This document shows positions 24,434 to 33,279 of a stretch of DNA of 43,369 nt, in pieces. The stretch is from CAYSCX01 sp964429575 (GTDB lineage: Bacteria; Desulfobacterota; Binatia; Binatales; Binataceae). Location of the stretch: contig CAYSCX010000020.1 in NCBI GenBank assembly GCA_964429575.1, positions 1 to 43,369 of the forward strand, read 5' to 3'. Numbering within the stretch: position 1 is the first letter of the stretch; every line of letters begins with the position of its first letter. The notes beneath the pieces are model-generated. The model searched no databases. It saw only the letters and a list, made by a program, of their open reading frames with translations, and was not told the DNA's origin. The position numbers and the translations under genes were made by a program.

Positions 24434-25624
24434 GTGGAAACGCTCATCAATAACATCATCGCGAGCGGCGCGTTCGGAAAGAATCCGCCGCTTGACCTGG
24501 TCGCGGCGCTCGTCGTCTTCGTTCTGTCCGCCGTAGTGTTCCTCGGCGTCGCCTTCCCGTTCGCCGGCATCGTGACGTGGGTGGAACGCCGCGTGTGGGC
24601 GCGAATCCAGTCGCGCATTGGCCCCAATCGCGTCGGCCCCAACGGCGTCCTGCAATTCCTCGCCGACGGCATCAAACACATCTGTAAGGAAGACATAATT
24701 CCCGACGAGGCAGACGCGCGGCTGTTCAAACTCGCGCCGTACCTCGTCATCCTCGCCTTCGTACTGCCGTGGGCGGTAATGCCGTTCTCGCAAGACCTCA
24801 TTCTCGCCGACATGAACGTCGGCATCCTCTACATGACCGCGATCACGGCGCTGACCGTGGTCGGCGTGCTGATGGCGGGGTGGGCCTCCAACGACAAGTG
24901 GTCGCTCATTGGCGGCATCCGCTCCGCCGCTCAAATCGTCAGTTACGAAATTCCCGCCGGACTCGCCATCTTCCCGGTCGTGCTGATGACCGGCTCGTTG
25001 TCGATGCAGTCGATCATCAAGGCGCAGGGCTGGGCGCCGATCGACTGGTTCCTATTCGCAAATCCGTTTTCATTTGTCGCGGCGAACATCATGTTCATTT
25101 CGTTGCTCGCCGAGGGTAACCGCACGCCGTTCGACCTCCCCGAGGCGGAATCCGAACTCGTCGCCGGCTTCGCCACCGAGTACAGCGGCATGCGCTACGT
25201 TTTCTTCTTCATGGCCGAGTGGGGAAACACATTCATCCTTGGCGCAATCATGGCGACGCTGTTCCTCGGCGGCTGGCAGTTTCCGCACGTCACTGAAAAT
25301 CGCGTGGCGATGAATGTGCTCCAGCTCATTACCTTCAACGTCAAGGTGCTTGGAGTCGTGTTCGTCGCCATGTGGATCCGCGGGACGCTGCCGCGCGTCC
25401 GCATCGACCAGCTCATGTCGCTCTGCTGGAAGTACTTCGTGCCGATTTCGTTCGCATGCATCATCGGCACCGCGGTCTGGGTCGCGATTTGGCCCAACGG
25501 CGCGCCGCTGGTGCCGTGGGCGATGTTCGGCCTCGGCGCCGCGGTGGGCGTCGTTTTCCTCCAGCGCGTCGTGTATTACGTGAGGCGGTCGCACATGGAG
25601 CTCTACTTCAAGCCGATCATCTAG
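24434..25624 (+). CDS. nuoH: NADH-quinone oxidoreductase subunit H
   Basis: A 396-residue membrane subunit with about eight or nine helices that couples the quinone site to the pump modules. WVERRVWARIQSRIGPNRVG, GGIRSAAQIVSYEIPAG and NRTPFDLPEAESELVAGF are the universal signatures, with the acidic residues of the E-channel. It starts with GTG and has no recognisable Shine-Dalgarno, because the preceding bases are the end of repeat copy B. Its TAG stop is again the first bases of repeat copy C, so the gene is bracketed by two nearly identical direct repeats. Confidence 0.96.
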   Translation: METLINNIIASGAFGKNPPLDLVAALVVFVLSAVVFLGVAFPFAGIVTWVERRVWARIQSRIGPNRVGPNGVLQFLADGIKHICKEDIIPDEADARLFKLAPYLVILAFVLPWAVMPFSQDLILADMNVGILYMTAITALTVVGVLMAGWASNDKWSLIGGIRSAAQIVSYEIPAGLAIFPVVLMTGSLSMQSIIKAQGWAPIDWFLFANPFSFVAANIMFISLLAEGNRTPFDLPEAESELVAGFATEYSGMRYVFFFMAEWGNTFILGAIMATLFLGGWQFPHVTENRVAMNVLQLITFNVKVLGVVFVAMWIRGTLPRVRIDQLMSLCWKYFVPISFACIIGTAVWVAIWPNGAPLVPWAMFGLGAAVGVVFLQRVVYYVRRSHMELYFKPII

Positions 25625-25780
25625 CGGGGTGTTGAGAACGTGAGCGTGCCCGACAAAGTGGATTCCATGGTTCTCAACACCCTGCCTATTAGTTGGCTTC
25701 CTTCCTTGGCTTCTCCCCCTTTGGGGGAGACGAGAGAGAGGGAGCAGGCTTTGAAAATGACTTTTTCAACAGCCTGCTAG
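25621..25780 (+). repeat. Structured 160-bp repeat, copy C (between nuoH and nuoI)
   Basis: It opens CTAG (TAG is the nuoH stop) and closes CTAG, 8 bp before the nuoI ATG. Hairpin 1 is a perfect 12-bp pair, GGTGTTGAGAAC with GTTCTCAACACC. Hairpin 2 is TCTCCCCC-TTT-GGGGGAGA. Hairpin 3 pairs AGCAGGC and TTGAAAA with TTTTCAA and GCCTGCT, with a small bulge. Same length as copy B, with only a handful of differences in the first 120 bp. Confidence 0.92.
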
Positions 25781-25788
25781 GCGAAACT

Positions 25789-26364
25789 ATGGGCGAAGTT
25801 GCGGCATACATAAAGAACGTTACCGAGGCGGTCACCTCGATCTTCGAGGGCATGGCTGTAACTGCGTCGCACTTCGTCCGCAAGCCGTACACCGTCCAGT
25901 ATCCCGACCGCATGCCGGTGCGCGTGCAGGACACGCTGCCATTTCGCTACCGCGGAATCCTCGAAGTCGATCTCGAAATTTGCACCGGTTGCCTCGCCTG
26001 CGAGCGCGCCTGCCCCATCGACTGCATCGTGATCGTCGTCGACAAGGACCCGCAGACCAAACAGATGGTGATGTCGCAGTTCGATATCGACATCGCCAAA
26101 TGCATGTTCTGCGGACTGTGCAGCGAGCCTTGCCCGACCGGCTCGATCCATCACACCACGGAGTTCGAGGGCGCCGACTTTTCGCTTGAAAGCCTGATCC
26201 GCCGCTTCATTACCGAGCCGGTGATTGCCTACAAGCCCAAGAAGGGCCCCGAAACCGACCCGCGCATCGCGCCAATTCTCAACCGCGGCATGCGATACAT
26301 CGAGGAATTCGCGCAACCTGGCGACAAACCGGCCGATGAACCGGCGGCCGATAAGTCCGCCTGA
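25789..26364 (+). CDS. nuoI: NADH-quinone oxidoreductase subunit I (two 4Fe-4S clusters)
   Basis: A 191-residue ferredoxin-like subunit with two classic motifs, CTGCLACERACP and CMFCGLCSEPCP, binding clusters N6a and N6b on the way to N2. The N-terminal helices (VAAYIKNVTEAVTSIFEGM) associate with the membrane. The start at 25789 is right after repeat copy C; longer reading would translate the repeat. Only TAGG, straddling the repeat end, could act as a ribosome site. The C-terminal tail is rich in Pro, Ala and Asp. Confidence 0.96.
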   Translation: MGEVAAYIKNVTEAVTSIFEGMAVTASHFVRKPYTVQYPDRMPVRVQDTLPFRYRGILEVDLEICTGCLACERACPIDCIVIVVDKDPQTKQMVMSQFDIDIAKCMFCGLCSEPCPTGSIHHTTEFEGADFSLESLIRRFITEPVIAYKPKKGPETDPRIAPILNRGMRYIEEFAQPGDKPADEPAADKSA

Positions 26365-26399
26365 GCGCGCGCTCCAGAGAACCGGGACGCCCCGCCGCA

Positions 26400-26897
26400 A
26401 TGCTCGCCGAGGTCATCTTCTACCTGCTTGCCGCGCTCACGCTGGGCTCCGCGATGATCGTCGCCTTCTCGCGCAACATCATCCACTCCGCGTTCTCGCT
26501 GCTCGGCGCATTCATGGGAGTGGTCGGCATCTACGTGCTCCTCGCGGCTGACTTCGTCGCGATGGTCCAGTTGCTCATCTATGTCGGTGGCATCCTCGTC
26601 CTCACGATCTTCGCCGTGATGCTCACCGCCGGCATCGCCGACGTAACAATTTCCAACCGCGCGGTGGGCAGGGTGCCCGCGCTCGTGACGATCGGCATCG
26701 TCGGTATCGTGATGCTCTTTGCGGTGTACCGCACCCCCTGGCATCACGCCGAAAAGATCTCGGTTGACCCCACCACCTACGCTCTCGGCAACGCGTTTCT
26801 GACCGAGTACGTGCTGCCGTTCGAGGTCGCCTCGCTGGTCCTTCTTATCGCACTGATCGGCGCGATAGTCATTTCGCGCCACGAGGCGAAGGAGTAG
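26400..26897 (+). CDS. nuoJ: NADH-quinone oxidoreductase subunit J
   Basis: A 165-residue membrane subunit with five helices. SRNIIHSAFSLLGAFMGVVG and AMVQLLIYVGGILVLTIFAV, the latter around the pi-bulge helix with its conserved Tyr and Gly residues, identify it. The C-terminal helix EVASLVLLIALIGAIVISRH is standard. It lies 35 bp after nuoI and 15 bp before nuoK. Confidence 0.95.
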   Translation: MLAEVIFYLLAALTLGSAMIVAFSRNIIHSAFSLLGAFMGVVGIYVLLAADFVAMVQLLIYVGGILVLTIFAVMLTAGIADVTISNRAVGRVPALVTIGIVGIVMLFAVYRTPWHHAEKISVDPTTYALGNAFLTEYVLPFEVASLVLLIALIGAIVISRHEAKE

Positions 26898-26912
26898 GCG
26901 AGCCCGCTCGTC

Positions 26913-27224
26913 ATGGGAGGACTCACGCTCAACCACTTCCTCGTGCTCGGCTTGCTCCTGTTCCTGCTGGGAACTTACTGCGTACTGACGCGCCGCAACG
27001 CGATCGGCATCCTGATGGGCGTCGAGCTGATTCTGAACTCCGCCAACATCAACTACATCGCGTTCGCCTTCTATGGCGGCGGACGCTACGACGGCCAGGT
27101 CTTCGCGATTTTCGTGATCATGCTCGCGGCTGCCGAGGCGGTCATCGGACTCGCCATCGTGCTGGGCATTTACCAGAACTTTAAGACCATCGACGTGGGC
27201 GCGGCCGAGACGCTCAGAGGTTGA
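26913..27224 (+). CDS. nuoK: NADH-quinone oxidoreductase subunit K
   Basis: A 103-residue three-helix subunit. LLFLLGTYCVLTRRNAIGIL, MGVELILNSANINYIAF and FVIMLAAAEAVIGLAIVLGI carry the two membrane Glu residues of the E-channel (in GVELILN and AAEAVIG). Length is normal. A 122-bp gap follows before nuoL, the longest repeat-free spacer in the operon; I see only small GC hairpins there. Confidence 0.96.
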   Translation: MGGLTLNHFLVLGLLLFLLGTYCVLTRRNAIGILMGVELILNSANINYIAFAFYGGGRYDGQVFAIFVIMLAAAEAVIGLAIVLGIYQNFKTIDVGAAETLRG

Positions 27225-27346
27225 CCGCAGCGGCGGGGGAGACAGCTTTTCGGGTCCGGCCAATTCTGCTTATATCGGCGCGGCACTTTCCGCCGCGAGC
27301 GGTTGAGCGCGCGGCCGGCTCGATTAACCGGCGAAGCACTTAAACG

Positions 27347-29407
27347 ATGGAACACCCGATTCCGGTCACATTCCTGCGCCTTATCGTCGTGCTGCCGCTC
27401 ATCGGCGCGGCGGTGAATTTCCTCGCTGGAGCCTGGCTCCAGAAGACCTTCGGAAAGCGCGCGATTAGCGTGATCGGCTGCGGCACGGTCGCCCTCTCGT
27501 TCCTCATCGCGGTCCGCGCGCTCTTCCAGATGATCGGGCTCGACCACGAGCATCGCTACATGCTCGATACGCTGTGGCCGTGGTTCACCGTCGGCGGCCT
27601 CAACCTCAACATCGCGTTTTGGCTCGACCCGCTCTCGATGGTGATGACGCTCGTGGTTACCGGCGTCGGCGGCCTCATTCACATCTACTCGACCGGCTAC
27701 ATGCACGACGATGAATCGTACTGGCGGTTCTTCGGCTGGCTGAACCTGTTCACCTTCACGATGCTCGTGCTGGTGCTCGGCGACAACCTCCTGCTCCTGT
27801 TTGTAGGTTGGGAGGGCGTCGGACTCTGCTCATTCGCTCTCATCGGCTTCTGGTACAAGGTCTGGCCCAACACCACCGCCGGCAACAAGGCGTTCATCGT
27901 CAACCGCGTCGGCGACTGGGCGTTCATCATCGCGGTGTTCAGCCTGTTCGCGGGGCTGCTCTCGCTGGGACATCCGACCCTCGTCACGCGCGAAATCGCC
28001 GCGCATGCCGCGCAGCTCGCCACGCTCCCCGGCTATTTCGGCATGACCCTGGTCACCTTCGTGACGTTGCTTTTCTTCATCGGCGCGACCGGCAAGTCCG
28101 CGCAGATTCCTCTGTACATTTGGCTCCCCGATGCGATGGCGGGCCCCACGCCGGTCAGCGCGCTCATCCACGCCGCGACCATGGTCACCGCCGGCGTGTA
28201 CATGGCCGCACGCCTCAACTTTCTCTTCTCGCTCGCGCCGGGCACGATGGCCGTCGTCGCGACCGTCGGCGCGATGACCGCGCTCTTTGCCGCGACCATC
28301 GGCGTCGCGCAAAACGACATCAAGCGCGTGCTCGCGTACTCGACCGTAAGCCAGCTCGGCTACATGTTCGCGGCGGTCGGCGTCGGCGCGTATGCCGCAG
28401 GCGTCTTCCACCTGGTCACGCACGCGTTCTTCAAAGCCTGCCTGTTCCTCGGCTCCGGCTCCGTCATTCATGCGATGGGCGGCGAGCAGGACATGCGCAA
28501 GATGGGCGGGCTGCGCCACCAGCTCCCCATCACGTTCTGGACGTTTATCATCGCGACGCTGGCGCTGTGCGGCATTCCGCCGCTGTCCGGCTTCATGTCC
28601 AAGGACGAGATCATCTGGCAGGGGTTCGCGCAGGGCTTCCCCGTCGTGTGGGCGATGCTTTGGATCGGCGCCGGCGTCACGACCTTCTACATGTTCCGCC
28701 AAGTGTACATGACCTTCTTTGGCGAGTTCCGCGGCACCCGCGAGCAGGAACATCACCTGCACGAGTCGCCGCCGTCGATGGCATATGTTCTGGTCGCGCT
28801 CGCGGCGCTCGCGATTTTCGGCGGTATCGGCAAGATTCCCGACTTCATCGCGCCGTTCAAACCGTTCGAGGAATTTCTTGAACCGATTTTCAGCTCGCCG
28901 CAGACTATTGCCGCCGCGCAGCCGGTGATCCACGGCCATCTGATCGAGGCGGGCTTCGCGTTCGCGAGTCTCCTGATGGTCGGTGCGGGATGGCTCCTCG
29001 CCGATCTGATGTACCGCCAAAAGTCGATCGACCCGGGGCGGCTCAGCTCGATGTTCGGCGGCTTGGTTTATGATTGGGTATTGAACAAGTACTACGTCGA
29101 CGAACTGTACGACTTCCTCTTCGTCCGCCCCTACCTCGCGCTTTGCCGGGCGTTCGCGTGGATCGATCAGAACATTATCGATGGCGTTGTGAACTTCGCC
29201 GCGACCGCTACCGTCTTCACCTCGTGGCTCTCCGGTCTGTTCGACAACTACGTGGTGGACGGGCTGGTGAACGCCGCCTCCGACCTGACCCTCGATGCCG
29301 GCACGCGGCTTCGCCGCCTGCAGACCGGCTCGATCAACGGCTACCTCTACGGAATCCTGGCCGCCGTGATGGTGATATTGCTCGCGCGCGCGATGCTGAG
29401 GATCTGA
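27347..29407 (+). CDS. nuoL: NADH-quinone oxidoreductase subunit L (proton pump)
   Basis: A 686-residue antiporter-like subunit with the 14-helix Mrp core plus the long C-terminal amphipathic helix. Diagnostic blocks are FVGWEGVGLCSFALIGFWY with the proton-path Glu, GATGKSAQIPLYIWLPDAM with the conserved Lys, and PTPVSALIHAATMVTAGVY. NDIKRVLAYSTVSQLGYM and HAFFKACLFLGSGSVIHAM follow. It appears complete, with about 14-16 helices. Confidence 0.97.
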   Translation: MEHPIPVTFLRLIVVLPLIGAAVNFLAGAWLQKTFGKRAISVIGCGTVALSFLIAVRALFQMIGLDHEHRYMLDTLWPWFTVGGLNLNIAFWLDPLSMVMTLVVTGVGGLIHIYSTGYMHDDESYWRFFGWLNLFTFTMLVLVLGDNLLLLFVGWEGVGLCSFALIGFWYKVWPNTTAGNKAFIVNRVGDWAFIIAVFSLFAGLLSLGHPTLVTREIAAHAAQLATLPGYFGMTLVTFVTLLFFIGATGKSAQIPLYIWLPDAMAGPTPVSALIHAATMVTAGVYMAARLNFLFSLAPGTMAVVATVGAMTALFAATIGVAQNDIKRVLAYSTVSQLGYMFAAVGVGAYAAGVFHLVTHAFFKACLFLGSGSVIHAMGGEQDMRKMGGLRHQLPITFWTFIIATLALCGIPPLSGFMSKDEIIWQGFAQGFPVVWAMLWIGAGVTTFYMFRQVYMTFFGEFRGTREQEHHLHESPPSMAYVLVALAALAIFGGIGKIPDFIAPFKPFEEFLEPIFSSPQTIAAAQPVIHGHLIEAGFAFASLLMVGAGWLLADLMYRQKSIDPGRLSSMFGGLVYDWVLNKYYVDELYDFLFVRPYLALCRAFAWIDQNIIDGVVNFAATATVFTSWLSGLFDNYVVDGLVNAASDLTLDAGTRLRRLQTGSINGYLYGILAAVMVILLARAMLRI

Positions 29408-29435
29408 CCGCCGCGATTACGATGGGACCCGCACA

Positions 29436-30935
29436 ATGACCAACCCACTTACACTGATAACCTTCATTCCGGTCGTCGGGATGCTCATCATCCTGGCGAT
29501 GCCGCGCGCGCTCGTGCGGTACACCAAGTGGGTCGCCGCGGCGTTCACCTTCCCGCAGGTGCTCATCGCCATCTGGCTATTCCAAAACTTCAACACCGAA
29601 ACGGCCGGGATGCAGTTCGTCATCAAGGCCGCGTGGATCCCGTCCTACAACATCAACTACTTGATGGGCATCGACGGCATCAGCATCTCGATGGTGCTGC
29701 TGACCGCGCTCATCTGCTTCATCTCCGTGTTCGCAAGTTTCGGAATCGACCGCGCCGAAAAGGGCTACTACGCACTGCTGCTTTTGCTCGATGCGGGCAT
29801 GATGGGCGTGTTCGTCGCGCTGGATTTCTTCCTCTTCTACATCTTCTGGGAAGTGATGCTGCTGCCGATGTACTTCCTCATCGGCATCTGGGGCGGTCCG
29901 CGCCGCGAATACGCGGCGATCAAGTTCTTTCTCTACACGCTGCTCGGCTCGGTGCTCATCCTGCTCGCGATGCTGGCGCTGTACTACTACAGCGACCCGG
30001 TCACCTTCGACATGACCGAGCTAGCCGCGAACTCGAGTAAGTACACACTCAACTTCCAGCGCATCGTCTGGCTCGCCCTGTTTGTCGGATTCGCAATCAA
30101 GATTCCGGCGTTTCCGTTCCACACCTGGTTGCCCGACGCGCACGTCGAGGCGCCCACCGCCATTTCCGTCATTCTGGCCGGAGTGCTCCTCAAGATGGGC
30201 ACCTACGGCATCCTGCGCGTCAACTACGGAATTCTTCCGGGCGCAACCGCCGAGCTCGCGTGGCTGTTGCTCGCGGCGCTTGGCACCTTGAACATCGTGT
30301 ACGGCGCGATGTGCGCGATGGCGCAGACCGACTACAAGAAGCTCATTGCGTACTCGTCGATTAGCCACATGGGTTACGTGATGCTCGGCATGGCTACTTT
30401 CACCTCCGCCGGCATCAACGGCGCCGTGCTCCAGATGTTCAACCACGGCACCATCACGGCGATGCTCTTCATCCTGGTCGGCGTCATCTATGACCGCGCG
30501 CACCATCGCGAGATCAACGGCTTCGGCGGTCTCGCATCGCAGATGCCGATCTATGCCGGCATAACCGGCTTCGCATTTTTCGCCGCGATGGCCCTGCCCG
30601 GAATGTCCGCATTCATCTCAGAAGTGCTGGTGCTGATCGGCGCATGGCAGCGCTACCCGGCCATGACCGTGCTGGGCGCCGGCACTGCGATTCTCACCGC
30701 CGGCTACATGCTGTGGACCTACCAGCGCGTCTATCTCGGTCCGCCGCAGGAGAAGTACGCCAAGTTCCCCGACCTGACGCTGCGCGAGGCGTTCACGCTG
30801 GTGCCGCTGGCCATCATCGTTCTGATTCTCGGCGTCTATCCGCACGCCGTGCTCCAGCTCATCAACGTCTCCCTCGTGCACTTGAACCAAATCGTGCTCG
30901 CAGCGCCGGGCGCCGCGCTCGCCGGGCTTCGCTGA
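29436..30935 (+). CDS. nuoM: NADH-quinone oxidoreductase subunit M (proton pump)
   Basis: A 499-residue antiporter-like subunit. FYIFWEVMLLPMYFLIGIWG contains the pumping Glu, KIPAFPFHTWLPDAHVEAPT the Lys-containing channel, and DYKKLIAYSSISHMGYVMLG the discontinuous helix. Length is typical of NuoM. It is followed by nuoN after one base. Confidence 0.97.
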   Translation: MTNPLTLITFIPVVGMLIILAMPRALVRYTKWVAAAFTFPQVLIAIWLFQNFNTETAGMQFVIKAAWIPSYNINYLMGIDGISISMVLLTALICFISVFASFGIDRAEKGYYALLLLLDAGMMGVFVALDFFLFYIFWEVMLLPMYFLIGIWGGPRREYAAIKFFLYTLLGSVLILLAMLALYYYSDPVTFDMTELAANSSKYTLNFQRIVWLALFVGFAIKIPAFPFHTWLPDAHVEAPTAISVILAGVLLKMGTYGILRVNYGILPGATAELAWLLLAALGTLNIVYGAMCAMAQTDYKKLIAYSSISHMGYVMLGMATFTSAGINGAVLQMFNHGTITAMLFILVGVIYDRAHHREINGFGGLASQMPIYAGITGFAFFAAMALPGMSAFISEVLVLIGAWQRYPAMTVLGAGTAILTAGYMLWTYQRVYLGPPQEKYAKFPDLTLREAFTLVPLAIIVLILGVYPHAVLQLINVSLVHLNQIVLAAPGAALAGLR

Positions 30936-30936
30936 G

Positions 30937-32424
30937 ATGGACCTCGACAACCTCTCGAGCCTGAGCCATTTCCTGCCCGAGCTGGTGCTCGTGGCCGGCG
31001 TTCTGCTGCTGGTCGTGGCCGACCTATTGGTCCGCGACAAGTCGCGCCTCGGCGAACTCGCGCTCATCATCGCGGCCATCGTGCTGCTCGTGATCGCGCT
31101 CGAACCGGCGCAAACGGGTTCGTGGCTCTTCCACCGCATGATCGTGGTGGATTCGTTCTCGATCTTCTTTCGCGCGCTGCTCGCGCTTGCGGCGTTGGTC
31201 GCCATCTGGATGTCCATCGGCTCCGAGGAAGTCCGCGGATGCGATCAGGGCGAGTACTACGCCATCCTGCTTGCGAGCACATTCGCGATGTTTCTGATGG
31301 CCGAGAGCGCCAACTTGCTAATGGCCTACCTATCACTCGAGTTCGTGAGCCTCACCTCGTACATCCTGACCGGGTTCCTGAAGCACAATCGCCGCTCGCA
31401 GGAGGCCGCGCTCAAGTACCTCATCTACGGCGGCGTCGCCTCGGGCACCATGATCTACGGCATGAGCTGGATCTTCGGCATGACCGGCGCGCTCGACTTC
31501 GCGGTGATCAATCGCGCCCTCACCACCTCGGCGGACCTCCCGACGGTCACCGTGTTCATCTCGCTCGTCCTCATCCTCGTCGGCATGGGCTACAAGATCG
31601 CGTCGGTGCCGTTTCACATGTGGGCGCCCGACGTTTACCAGGGCGCGCCGATTCCCATCACGACTTTCCTCGCCATCGGCTCCAAGGCCGCCGGCTTCGC
31701 ATTGCTCACGCGATTCTTCTACCCCGCCATCTCGCAGCTCACTCCCGACGGCTCCTGGCGCGTGCTCCACGGCGTTGATTGGCCGCAGCTCCTGCTCGTC
31801 GTCTGCATGATCACCATGACGCTCGGCAACTTCGCCGCGCTCCAGCAGACCAACATGAAGCGCCTGCTTGCGTACTCGTCGATTGCGCAGGCCGGCTACG
31901 CATTGATGGGTTTCGTCGTGCTCACCAACGACGGCATCCGCGCGATGCTCTTCTATCTGTTCGCGTACTACGTAATGGAGGCGGGTGCGTTCCTGGTCGT
32001 GATGATTGTCGCCAATGCGACCGGCCGCGAGGATATCGACGGCTATCGCGGCCTCGCCTGGCGCGGCGGCATCGTGCCCGCCGTCGCGCTCACGATCTTT
32101 CTGTTCTCGCTCGCCGGCATTCCCCCGACCATCGGCTTCATCGGCAAGTTCTATCTTTTTGCCGCCGTCATCCGGAGCGAGTTCTACGTGCTCGCGGTGG
32201 TCGGCATCTTCAATTCCGTCGTCTCACTTTATTACTACCTCCGCCCGGTTCGCATGATGTTCCTCGAGCAGCCGCAAGGCGACGAGGGCGCCGTGGCGGG
32301 CGAGGCGTGGAATTACGGCCTGATGGGCGTGCTCGCCGGCGCGACCGTCATCCTCGGTCTCTACTGGACGCCGATCATCGCGTTCGCCACCCGTTCGCTC
32401 AATTTCTTCACCGGCACCGCCTGA
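30937..32424 (+). CDS. nuoN: NADH-quinone oxidoreductase subunit N (proton pump)
   Basis: A 495-residue antiporter-like subunit closing the operon. LLMAYLSLEFVSLTSYILTG has the conserved Glu, YKIASVPFHMWAPDVYQGAP the Lys-containing helix, and NMKRLLAYSSIAQAGYALMG the broken helix. It starts one base after the nuoM stop. No terminator is obvious directly after it. Confidence 0.97.
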   Translation: MDLDNLSSLSHFLPELVLVAGVLLLVVADLLVRDKSRLGELALIIAAIVLLVIALEPAQTGSWLFHRMIVVDSFSIFFRALLALAALVAIWMSIGSEEVRGCDQGEYYAILLASTFAMFLMAESANLLMAYLSLEFVSLTSYILTGFLKHNRRSQEAALKYLIYGGVASGTMIYGMSWIFGMTGALDFAVINRALTTSADLPTVTVFISLVLILVGMGYKIASVPFHMWAPDVYQGAPIPITTFLAIGSKAAGFALLTRFFYPAISQLTPDGSWRVLHGVDWPQLLLVVCMITMTLGNFAALQQTNMKRLLAYSSIAQAGYALMGFVVLTNDGIRAMLFYLFAYYVMEAGAFLVVMIVANATGREDIDGYRGLAWRGGIVPAVALTIFLFSLAGIPPTIGFIGKFYLFAAVIRSEFYVLAVVGIFNSVVSLYYYLRPVRMMFLEQPQGDEGAVAGEAWNYGLMGVLAGATVILGLYWTPIIAFATRSLNFFTGTA

Positions 32425-32513
32425 CCTTCGCCCGCACCCTCGCGCTACCGCTCGCCTCCTCTGCAGATCGGACGTGAAGAAGTCAAGATAAAGCGCCTTA
32501 TGCCCGAATAGTC

Positions 32514-32747
32514 ATGAAACCAAAGAAACAACCTCCTCGCTGGGTCGTGTGCGTGAAGAACACCGGCTACCCTGCATCTCTCGAGCTACGAAAGCTCTAC
32601 GCGGTTCTTCCAGACCCCGACGCCGAGCGGCATCGGCTCCTGCGAGCCGTGGACGAAGACGGCGAGGATTATCTCTACCCTCGAGACTACTTCGTAGCGA
32701 TCGAGGTTCCCGCTGCGGCGGGCAAAGCAATCTCGGTCGCCAATTGA
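32514..32747 (+). CDS. Conserved small hypothetical protein
   Basis: A 77-residue protein. RWVVCVKNTGYPASLELRKL and DEDGEDYLYPRDYFVAIEVP have the look of a small beta-rich protein family seen scattered in bacterial genomes with the pattern VCVKN..Y..SLE(L/V)RK.Y.VLPD...GEDYLYP..YF. I recognise the pattern but know no function. No signal peptide or metal motif. It is 89 bp downstream of nuoN and could be its last, accessory reading frame, but its coding look differs from the nuo genes. Confidence 0.65.
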   Translation: MKPKKQPPRWVVCVKNTGYPASLELRKLYAVLPDPDAERHRLLRAVDEDGEDYLYPRDYFVAIEVPAAAGKAISVAN

Positions 32748-32829
32748 CCAGGCGCTGGAGCCGCCCGAAACTGTGCTAAGCCGCGGCCCCGAGGACGCGG
32801 TGCTGTTGGCCGCGTGCGCGACCGTCGTC

Positions 32830-32982
32830 CTAGCAGGGTGTTGAGAAAAGCCTCGGAGTCCAGATTCAACACCCTGCGTAAAAACTGTCTGCCTTCCTGA
32901 TCTTCTCCCCCGGAGACACGAGAAAGGGGGACGCGAGAGAGGGAACAGGCTTTTGAAAATGCGTTTTTCAACAGCCTGCTAG
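32830..32982 (+). repeat. Structured repeat, copy D (downstream of the nuo locus)
   Basis: 153 bp, bounded by CTAG on both sides. Hairpin 1 is a perfect 12-bp pair, GCAGGGTGTTGA with TCAACACCCTGC. The middle hairpin is altered: TCTCCCCC and GGGGGA are separated by a 14-base insertion-like segment. Hairpin 3 pairs ACAGGC and TTGAAAA with TTTTCAA and GCCTGCT. It does not start at a stop codon. Confidence 0.88.
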
Positions 32983-33279
32983 GCCTCTGATGGATGCCGA
33001 TCGTCGAATTCGCGACTCGATCCGGTTCCTCTTCCCTCTAGCGATGCGATCAGGGATTAGGCCACCCGCTGCGCGCCCTCTTTCTTCAACCACCCCGACC
33101 AACGGGAACGATCTTCTATCCTACTTTCGTCTTTCTAATCGATGGCCGTCGCGACTCGCGACTCGCCCGCTGTCCGATTCGCTAACGCCGCAGGCGAGTG
33201 CTACGGTCACACTCGCTCGTCCGTTCTCTCCCGGTCGCGCAGTCGCTCGAGCGCCTTCCGCAAAGGATATCCATCAACG
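32983..33279 (+). other. Non-coding spacer upstream of the desaturase gene
   Basis: With copy D this makes a 530-bp stretch without a recognisable gene. An open frame runs into the desaturase from 33142, but its residues are unlike the family. I see no tRNA, no palindrome of the other family and no convincing promoter. AAAGGAT at 33262-33268 may be a distant ribosome site. Confidence 0.5.

Noticed and set aside
32983..33279. tRNA or small RNA gene in the spacer before the desaturase
   Set aside because: No cloverleaf arms, TpsiC-like box or CCA end could be found on either strand.
33142..33279. Desaturase starting 46 codons earlier
   Set aside because: The added residues are Ser/Arg-rich and low in conservation, while MTVPYAIREKAYRAYLEFF begins the recognisable helix.
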